Assembly: GCF_002087085.1 (NCBI RefSeq)
Contig: NZ_MWQY01000013.1
Span: forward strand, 1-64,000
Source: Marispirochaeta aestuarii
GTDB taxonomy: Bacteria > Spirochaetota > Spirochaetia > JC444 > Marispirochaetaceae
Direction of reading: 5' to 3'
Length of the DNA stretch: 64,000 bases
Shown in pieces: positions 58,484 to 64,000 of the stretch. Position 1 is the first letter of the stretch; each line of letters starts with the position of its first letter. The notes under the pieces are model-generated. The model did no database searches. It worked only from the letters and a program-made list of their open reading frames with translations, and was not told where the DNA came from. Made by a program: the position numbers and the translations under genes.

Positions 58484-59325
58484 GGCAGACGCCGTTCCTG
58501 GAAGAAGCTTCGGTGGGCATCGAGGAAATAGAGGAAATTATGCTGAATCCCTTCAAAAAAGAGCTCAGTCATGCGTGCAGCCGGCCGCCCGATATAGCGG
58601 TAATGCCAGCTTTCCCAGGCGTATCCGGTCAAATCCTCGTAGCCTTCAGGGTATGAGAGGGAGAAGCCGAAGCGCCAGGCATTCTTTTTCAGCCAGCGGC
58701 CTTCGGGGGTTTCCGCAAAAGCGTCGGTAATGGAGCCGAAGTCAACGGTAGTCCCCAGCTGATGCTGACTGGTTCCCGGCCGGGCGGAGATCCTGTCAGC
58801 GGCTTCCTGTCCCATCTGGTTCACGTGCCGCTGGTAAACCTGTTTCTGGTAATCATAGGAGCGGTAGCTTGAGGAGTAGACAAGCTTGAGCCCTTCGTTT
58901 CGGGCGGCCTGGTCCATGGCCAGGAGATCCGGCATTATTCGTTCCCGGAGGCTCAGGTCCTTTCTGTTCAGTGTAAGGGGGAACTCCGTCAGGGCGACGA
59001 GGTCCTCCGGTGTGTAATCCTCCGGAAGGGTATGCTTCTTGTCGGCAATAAGGAAGAGATCCTCCGGTTCCTTCAGGATCTCCCGCATCAAAAGCAGAAA
59101 CTCCGCGGGGCGGACCATGATTGCCTCAGCGGTCCCCGGATTCGCGTTATCTGCGGCAAAGCGGGCAAGGTCGTCCCGGGACAGGGAGAAGTCCGGAATA
59201 AGCGGAAACGGATTCTCCCCGGCCTTTGCGGCTTTGTCCTCCGCCGGCTCTATTGTCTCCTCTCCGATTCCGGGAGAGCATGAGACCAGCACAAGCAGCA
59301 GAGCAAGGTTTATAAGGAGCCTCAT
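58480..59325 (-). CDS. M15 family D-Ala-D-Ala carboxypeptidase lipoprotein
   Basis: A 281-residue lipoprotein (lipobox LLVLVSC, Cys16) with a VanY/DacD-type M15 domain. Zinc ligands lie in SSYRSYDYQ, RPGTSQHQLGTTVDFG (His and Asp) and ESWHYRYIG (His). Such enzymes trim the last D-Ala of peptidoglycan stem peptides in the periplasm. Residues about 20-110 form an N-terminal region without clear homology. The start (59325) overlaps the end of lon by 4 bases. Confidence 0.9.
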   Translation of the reverse strand: MRLLINLALLLVLVSCSPGIGEETIEPAEDKAAKAGENPFPLIPDFSLSRDDLARFAADNANPGTAEAIMVRPAEFLLLMREILKEPEDLFLIADKKHTLPEDYTPEDLVALTEFPLTLNRKDLSLRERIMPDLLAMDQAARNEGLKLVYSSSYRSYDYQKQVYQRHVNQMGQEAADRISARPGTSQHQLGTTVDFGSITDAFAETPEGRWLKKNAWRFGFSLSYPEGYEDLTGYAWESWHYRYIGRPAARMTELFFEGIQHNFLYFLDAHRSFFQERRLP

Positions 59326-61727
59326 GGGGTTCCTTTCTTTTTTCCCGACTTTGTGCCTGCTTTGGTCTCCCCGTCGGTGCCGACTCCGGGAAGCAGCAGA
59401 TCCAGGACCTCTTCCATCCGTTCCACCGGATAGAAGCTAAGGCCCTTGCGGACCTTTTCCGGAATCTCGTCCAGATCCCTCTCGTTGGGTTTGGGGATAA
59501 TTATCTTCTTAAGCCTGTTCCGCCTGGCGGCTATTACCTTCTCCTTGAGTCCGCCGATGGGAAGCACGTTTCCCACGAGGGAGAGTTCCCCGGTCATGGC
59601 GAAGTCGGCTTTGAGCTTCTTCCCGGTTGCCAGGGACATCAGCGCTGCGGTCATGGTAATCCCGGCAGAGGGGCCGTCCTTGGGGGTCGCCCCGGCGGGA
59701 ATATGCAGATGTATCTGGTTTTTCTCAAAGAAGGACTTGTCCACTTTGTAGCGGCCGGCTATGTGCCGGGAGTAGGTATAGGCAATCCCCGCCGACTCCT
59801 GCATTACACTTCCCATCTGACCGGTAATCCGGAAGCCCTCTTTTCCGGGATTCGACACCGCCTCGATAACCAGGATGTCTCCGCCGAAGTTGGTCCAGGC
59901 AAGACCCACAGCGGTTCCCGGTACGGCGGCCTGCTTTTTAACGTCTTCCCGGAATATGGGCTTGCTGAGGTACTCCTCCAGGTCCGCTGCGTCAATCTTG
60001 ACCGGAGGTTCCAGCTCCTTCAGTACCAGCCTGGTCGCGATTTTACGGTGTATCTTGTCCACCGCCTTCTCGTAGTTGCGCATTCCGGCTTCCCGGGCGT
60101 AATTGACCGCAATCCCCGAGAGGGCCGCTTTGGTAAAACGGACCTGGCTCTTTTTGAGTCCGTGCCGGGAGAGGGATTTGGGGATTATGTACTTGCTGGC
60201 GATGGCGATCTTCTCCTGCTCGATATAGCCCGAGAGACGGATAACCTCCATCCTGTCCAGAAGGGGCCGGGGAATCGTATCCAGGGTATTGGCGGTTACG
60301 ATAAAGAGCACCGTGGAAATGTCGAAGGGCAGGTCCAGGTAGTTGTCCCGGAAGGAGACATTCTGCTCCGGGTCCAGCACCTCCAGCAGGGCGGAGGAGG
60401 GATCTCCCTGGTAGCTGGCTCCCATTTTGTCGATCTCGTCGATCATAAATACGGGGTTCCGGGATTTTACGATCTTGAGGCCCTGAATGATCTTGCCCGG
60501 CATGGCACCGACGTAGGTGCGGCGGTGGCCCTTTATCTCCGCCTCGTCCCGCATTCCCCCCACGGAGAAGCGGAAGAACTGCTTGTTCAGCGCCCTGGCA
60601 ATGGACTTGCCCACGGAGGTCTTGCCCACCCCCGGGGCACCCACCAGGCAGATAATCGAGCCCTTGGTGTCTTTTTTCAGTTTGCGTACCGCCAGAAACT
60701 CGATGATCCTTTCCTTGACCTCGTCCAGACCGTAGTGGTCGGCGTCGAGGATTTTCCTGGCCTTTTCCAGTTCAAAATCCTCCGGCTTCGGCTCCTCCCA
60801 GGGAAGGGATACAACGGTATCCAGGTAGTTGCGGGTAACGATAAATTCCGAGGCGTTCGGGTCCATAAGAGAGAACTTTTCGAGTTCCCGTTCCACTGTC
60901 TCCCGTACTTCCTCCGGCAGAGGAAGGGTATCGATGAGTTCCCTGAAACGCTGGTATTCCCCGCTTTTGGCATCCACGGGCATGCCGAGCTCTTTCTTTA
61001 TTGCCTTGAGCTCCTCCTTGAGAAAGTACTCCCGCTGGCTTTTTTCGATTTTCTCGTTGATCTGCTGCTGAATCTTCTTCTGAATACTCAGGAGTTCCTG
61101 TTCCTTCTTGATGAAGATCAGCACCTGTTCCATCCGTTGCTGAACGTCCAGGGTTTCCAGGATACGCTGCTGGTCCTCACGCTTGATATTCAGGATGGAG
61201 GTAATGAAGTCTGCGATCTTGCCGGGATGGTCTATGTTGATCATGTTGAGGCGCACCTCTTCGGAGAAGATGGGATTGTTCTCCGAAAGCTGCTTCATCT
61301 CCGTCAGGAGTGCCCGGGAGAGGGCCTTCACCTCGTCGGACTGGTCATTGATGTCGTCCAGATAGTCAACCGCCGCCGATATCGGCTGCTCCTGGGTAAT
61401 GAATTTCTTTATTTTAAAGCGTTTGAGGGTGGAAATAAATATGTTCATACCACCGTCGGGAAGATTGATACGCTTTACTATCTTGGCCACCGTTCCCACG
61501 GAATGCAGTTCGCTTCCCACGGGGCTTTCCGTTTCCGGATCCTTGAGCAGAGCCAGGCCGATGAGCCCGTTGGACTCCATGGATTTATTGACAACCTCCA
61601 TGTCCTCCTGGCCGGAAATCATCAGGGGAGTAAATATTCCGGGAAATATGGGGCGTCCGTTCAATGGGATTATGAACAGCTTGTTGGGAAGAATCTGGTC
61701 CGCCGGTATTATGTTTTTTTCTGCCAT
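59322..61727 (-). CDS. lon: ATP-dependent protease Lon
   Basis: A 801-residue Lon protease that removes damaged and regulatory proteins. The N-terminal substrate-binding domain starts with LFIIPLNGRPIFPGI. Walker A is GAPGVGKTSVGKS, and the proteolytic site has the Ser in PKDGPSAGITM and the Lys in GGLKEKVIAA. The ATG at 61727 has gagg 6 bases before it. The gene heads the reverse group and is divergently transcribed from recO across 90 bases. The C-terminal end is Lys- and Gly-rich. Confidence 0.96.
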   Translation of the reverse strand: MAEKNIIPADQILPNKLFIIPLNGRPIFPGIFTPLMISGQEDMEVVNKSMESNGLIGLALLKDPETESPVGSELHSVGTVAKIVKRINLPDGGMNIFISTLKRFKIKKFITQEQPISAAVDYLDDINDQSDEVKALSRALLTEMKQLSENNPIFSEEVRLNMINIDHPGKIADFITSILNIKREDQQRILETLDVQQRMEQVLIFIKKEQELLSIQKKIQQQINEKIEKSQREYFLKEELKAIKKELGMPVDAKSGEYQRFRELIDTLPLPEEVRETVERELEKFSLMDPNASEFIVTRNYLDTVVSLPWEEPKPEDFELEKARKILDADHYGLDEVKERIIEFLAVRKLKKDTKGSIICLVGAPGVGKTSVGKSIARALNKQFFRFSVGGMRDEAEIKGHRRTYVGAMPGKIIQGLKIVKSRNPVFMIDEIDKMGASYQGDPSSALLEVLDPEQNVSFRDNYLDLPFDISTVLFIVTANTLDTIPRPLLDRMEVIRLSGYIEQEKIAIASKYIIPKSLSRHGLKKSQVRFTKAALSGIAVNYAREAGMRNYEKAVDKIHRKIATRLVLKELEPPVKIDAADLEEYLSKPIFREDVKKQAAVPGTAVGLAWTNFGGDILVIEAVSNPGKEGFRITGQMGSVMQESAGIAYTYSRHIAGRYKVDKSFFEKNQIHLHIPAGATPKDGPSAGITMTAALMSLATGKKLKADFAMTGELSLVGNVLPIGGLKEKVIAARRNRLKKIIIPKPNERDLDEIPEKVRKGLSFYPVERMEEVLDLLLPGVGTDGETKAGTKSGKKKGTP

Positions 61728-61780
61728 GAGAACCTCGTCTGGTGTTTGTTGTTCGCGGGTCTATAAGGTACAAAGATTTA

Positions 61781-61809
61781 TTGAAATCATCAATAGAAAG
61801 ATGTATTAT
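61781..61809 (+). promoter_or_regulatory. Promoter of recO, nearly leaderless
   Basis: TTGAAA (61781-61786), an exact 17-base spacer and TATTAT (61804-61809). The recO ATG is at 61818, 9 bases after the -10, so the transcript would start at or within 2 bases of the start codon. Confidence 0.6.
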
Positions 61810-61817
61810 GACCGGAA

Positions 61818-62582
61818 ATGAGCCGCGCCAGTGTAACAGAAGCCCTGATCCTGCGGGCATCCCGGGTTGGAGAGTATCACAAGCAGCTTCTGTTGCTGAC
61901 CCCCGACACGGGGCTGGTAAAGGCCCTGGCTTTCGGTGCCTTCAAGGGAAAAAGCCGCCTGGTCAGTGCAAGCGATCCCTACTCCCATGCCAGGATCCAC
62001 CTGTACCGGAATCCGGTACGGGATCTTCTCAAGATTACCGATATCGAGGTGATCCATACCTACGAAGGTCTGAGAAACGACCTGGAACGCAGCTACGCCG
62101 CAGCTCTACTGGCGGAACTCGTCGCAGCCAGCTACGGAGGCGGAGGTCCGGATTACCGCTACCCCTTCGGTCTGCTGCGCCGCTGTCTGATGGTTCTGGA
62201 GACCGGGGACGCCAGGGCGGGCCGCCGGACGGTGTTCCAGTTTCTGCTTCGCTTTCTGCTGCACGCCGGCTTTCTGGGATCCCCCGGGGAGTGCGGTCGC
62301 TGCGGAGTCGATTTTTCCCCCTCACAGGAGGTTTTCTTCTACAGCCGGGACGGAGAACTCATGTGCGGATCCTGCGCTGTGGAAGGGTCCCTCCCGGTCT
62401 CTCCGGGGGTACGGCGTCATATGGAAGGGGCTTCAAAGTTCCCCCTGTCCAGGGCCCTGGAGATCGGGACAGACACATCTCTGGAGCAGGGGCTGGTCCG
62501 CCTGCTGCGGGATCTTCTTCAGATTACCCTGAATCTGCAGTTGAAGTCCTTTGAGATCTATTTCGGGTTACCCGTCGTATGA
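61818..62582 (+). CDS. recO: DNA repair protein RecO
   Basis: RecO loads RecA onto SSB-coated single-stranded DNA with RecR. The 254-residue protein starts with SRASVTEALILRASRVGEYHK, the OB-fold N-terminus of the family, and has a zinc finger in CGRCGVDF ... CGSCAVEG. The start is supported by the family N-terminus even though the promoter lies directly before it. It overlaps the next gene (thpR) by 4 bases. Confidence 0.93.
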   Translation: MSRASVTEALILRASRVGEYHKQLLLLTPDTGLVKALAFGAFKGKSRLVSASDPYSHARIHLYRNPVRDLLKITDIEVIHTYEGLRNDLERSYAAALLAELVAASYGGGGPDYRYPFGLLRRCLMVLETGDARAGRRTVFQFLLRFLLHAGFLGSPGECGRCGVDFSPSQEVFFYSRDGELMCGSCAVEGSLPVSPGVRRHMEGASKFPLSRALEIGTDTSLEQGLVRLLRDLLQITLNLQLKSFEIYFGLPVV

Positions 62583-63169
62583 TAAAACTGAGGCTGTTTA
62601 CCGCCCTGGTGCCGGAATCGGAGCTGATTAAGGGTATCATTGCCCTTCAGAAGACCTGCCGGCGAAGCGGCATGGAGAATCTGCGGTATATAGAGACAGA
62701 AAACCTGCATGTAACGGTGAATTTCCTGGGGGATACCAGTCCACAGGATCTCAGTGTTCTGCATGAAATCCTGACGGGGGGAGTTTCCGTGCTGAAATCC
62801 CCGGCGTTCCGGCCCCATACCCTGGGACTTTTTCCTTCCCCCCGGCGGGCGAGGAGTATCAACCTGCTGCTGGAAGACCCTGAGGGCAGCATGGATGCCA
62901 TGTTCCGGCATCTCGACGGGACCTTAAGAGGCGCAGGTTTTCCGGGGGAGAGGCGGAGCTTCCGTCCTCACATCAGTTTCGGCCGTTTCCGGAGCCGCCG
63001 GGGTGAGCTGATGGAGGAGGATTCGCTGCCCTCTTTGACCGCGGGTATCAGGAGAATTTTCCGGTGCAGTGAGCTTGTTCTGTTCCGTTCGGAACTGGGA
63101 CCGGGCGGGGCGCGCTACTATCCCGAAGGACGGTACCGCTTCGGGAACCAGACAAATTTGGGAGATTGA
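62579..63169 (+). CDS. thpR: 2'-5' RNA ligase / cyclic phosphodiesterase (ThpR)
   Basis: A 196-residue 2H phosphoesterase. The two HxTx-type motifs are NLHVTVNFLG (about 42-51) and RPHISFGRF (about 124-132); in the second, Ser replaces the Thr of HxT, which is common. ThpR joins or cleaves 2'-5' or cyclic phosphate ends of RNA in vitro; its role in cells is unclear. It overlaps recO by 4 bases and precedes recJ by 6 bases. Confidence 0.9.
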   Translation: MIKLRLFTALVPESELIKGIIALQKTCRRSGMENLRYIETENLHVTVNFLGDTSPQDLSVLHEILTGGVSVLKSPAFRPHTLGLFPSPRRARSINLLLEDPEGSMDAMFRHLDGTLRGAGFPGERRSFRPHISFGRFRSRRGELMEEDSLPSLTAGIRRIFRCSELVLFRSELGPGGARYYPEGRYRFGNQTNLGD

Positions 63170-63175
63170 TAAGGC

Positions 63176-64000
63176 ATGGTTTGGCAGAAATATCCTATAG
63201 AGAGCGATACGGTCAGGAAGATTTCCGAGGAGTTCGGAATCGATCTTCTTCTGGCATCCATTCTGGTACGGCGGAACCTGCATCGCAGGGAGGATATAAA
63301 GTTTATCCTCGAGGACGACCTCCTCTTTACCCATAACGCCTTTCTTTTTGTCGAAATGGAGGACGCGGTGGACCGGATCCACCAGGCTCTGGAGGAAGGG
63401 GAGAAGATCCTTATCTTCGGAGACCGCGACGTGGACGGAATCACCTCCACAGTTCTTCTTACCCAGACAATCCGGGATCTCGGAGGAGATGTGCGCTGGC
63501 AGGTTCCCATGGGAGACGATCCCTACGGTCTCAACATGGAGTCGGTGGAAAGGTTCGCCGCCGATGACGGCAGCCTGATCATTACGGTGGACTGCGGCAT
63601 CTCCAACAAGCAGGAGATAGAGCGTGCCCTGGAACTTGGAATCGAGACCCTGGTGGTCGATCATCACAATCCTCCCGAGGAACTCCCCCCGGCGGTTGCC
63701 ATTATCAATCCCAAGGTGGAGGACTGCGGTTATCCCTTCCGTGACCTGGCCGGCTGCGGAGTCGCATCCAAGCTGGTCTGGGCACTTCTTTTTTCCCGCT
63801 CCCCTTTTTACAACCAGAGTGTCTGTCTTCTGAACGTAAGGCCCGGAAACGACAGCTACTTTATCGAGGCGGTCAAGCTGGTCAACCTGGTGGAGACGGA
63901 CCGGGTTGTCGAGACCCTGAATCCGGGGATGGTGGGCCTCGCGGATACCCGGCTCTACCGTTTTCTCGAGGGCGAGGAGATCCTGGTTTACGATGCTGGC
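63176..64000 (+). CDS. recJ: Single-strand-specific exonuclease RecJ (5' part)
   Basis: The first 275 codons of a DHH-family exonuclease that runs out of the window. Visible motifs: FGDRDVDGIT (motif I; a typical GDxDxDG), TVDCGISN (motif II) and VVDHHNPP (DHH motif III), then NPKVEDCGYPFRDLAGCGVASKLV (motif IV). RecJ digests 5' ends of single-stranded DNA in recombination, repair and mismatch correction. The ATG at 63176 has aagg just before it. With recO and thpR it forms a repair-type run. Confidence 0.92.
   Translation, partial: MVWQKYPIESDTVRKISEEFGIDLLLASILVRRNLHRREDIKFILEDDLLFTHNAFLFVEMEDAVDRIHQALEEGEKILIFGDRDVDGITSTVLLTQTIRDLGGDVRWQVPMGDDPYGLNMESVERFAADDGSLIITVDCGISNKQEIERALELGIETLVVDHHNPPEELPPAVAIINPKVEDCGYPFRDLAGCGVASKLVWALLFSRSPFYNQSVCLLNVRPGNDSYFIEAVKLVNLVETDRVVETLNPGMVGLADTRLYRFLEGEEILVYDAG

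Noticed and set aside
59703-61766. Forward ORF of 687 codons across lon
   Set aside because: It is antisense to lon, which has all catalytic motifs. The ORF product has no recognisable motif.

Overview
The window looks like part of a chromosome from a free-living, probably anaerobic spirochaete. This is an inference from gene content: a complete Rnf complex, McsA-McsB-ClpC without ctsR, degenerate GGDEF membrane proteins, DUF115 (MptE-like) pairs, a very acidic repeat protein with a conserved C-terminal segment, an orphan Cas2-like protein beside prfB, and many periplasmic or lipoprotein genes. No rRNA or tRNA gene was found, so the genus cannot be fixed.

Layout. Bases 1-2600 are AT-rich and unlike the rest: an IS4-type transposase remnant, an N-terminally truncated SGNH hydrolase, a small outer-membrane-like protein and a GH16 glucanase lipoprotein. 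This looks like recently acquired DNA. From about 2.7 kb the sequence is GC-richer and densely packed. 2.7-14.5 kb holds an FmdB zinc ribbon, thiI with its cysteine desulfurase, an ArsR regulator with a 3-dehydroquinate synthase, a DEAH helicase with hisS, a CCA-adding/poly(A) polymerase, a TPR protein and a P-loop/Asp23-like fusion. 14.5-21.6 kb holds a divergent PAP2 protein, an unknown membrane protein and rnfCDGEAB. 21.7-25.3 kb holds a diverged GH57 protein, an Fn3/TPR protein and the Cas2-like gene.

25.3-33.4 kb is one tight forward run: prfB (with its +1 frameshift site), a CheY-like receiver, a PEGA-domain protein, ftsY, a periplasmic protein and a LolCDE-type transporter. It links translation, membrane targeting and lipoprotein export. 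33.4-39.1 kb has mcsA-mcsB-clpC, a DEDDh exonuclease and ribonuclease Z. 39.2-50.5 kb is the least familiar part: a degenerate GGDEF membrane protein, a MEMO protein, a reverse-strand operon (acidic scaffold, GAF/GGDEF-like protein with an 11-base poly(A) tract, two DUF115 proteins), then FtsB-like, TIM-barrel-like and REC/HATPase/cNMP-fusion genes.

50.5-64 kb has glyA behind a probable ZTP riboswitch, ilvD, a folded 3' element, then a reverse-strand chain (lon, M15 peptidase, U32 protein, iron alcohol dehydrogenase, histidine kinase, AEC transporter), and a forward DNA-repair group (recO, thpR, recJ) that runs off the window end. The best candidates for something undescribed are the 41.0-47.5 kb operon with its poly(A) tract, the diverged GH57, the P-loop/Asp23 fusion, the 49.3 kb signalling fusion and the structured repeats at 6.9 and 54.1 kb.
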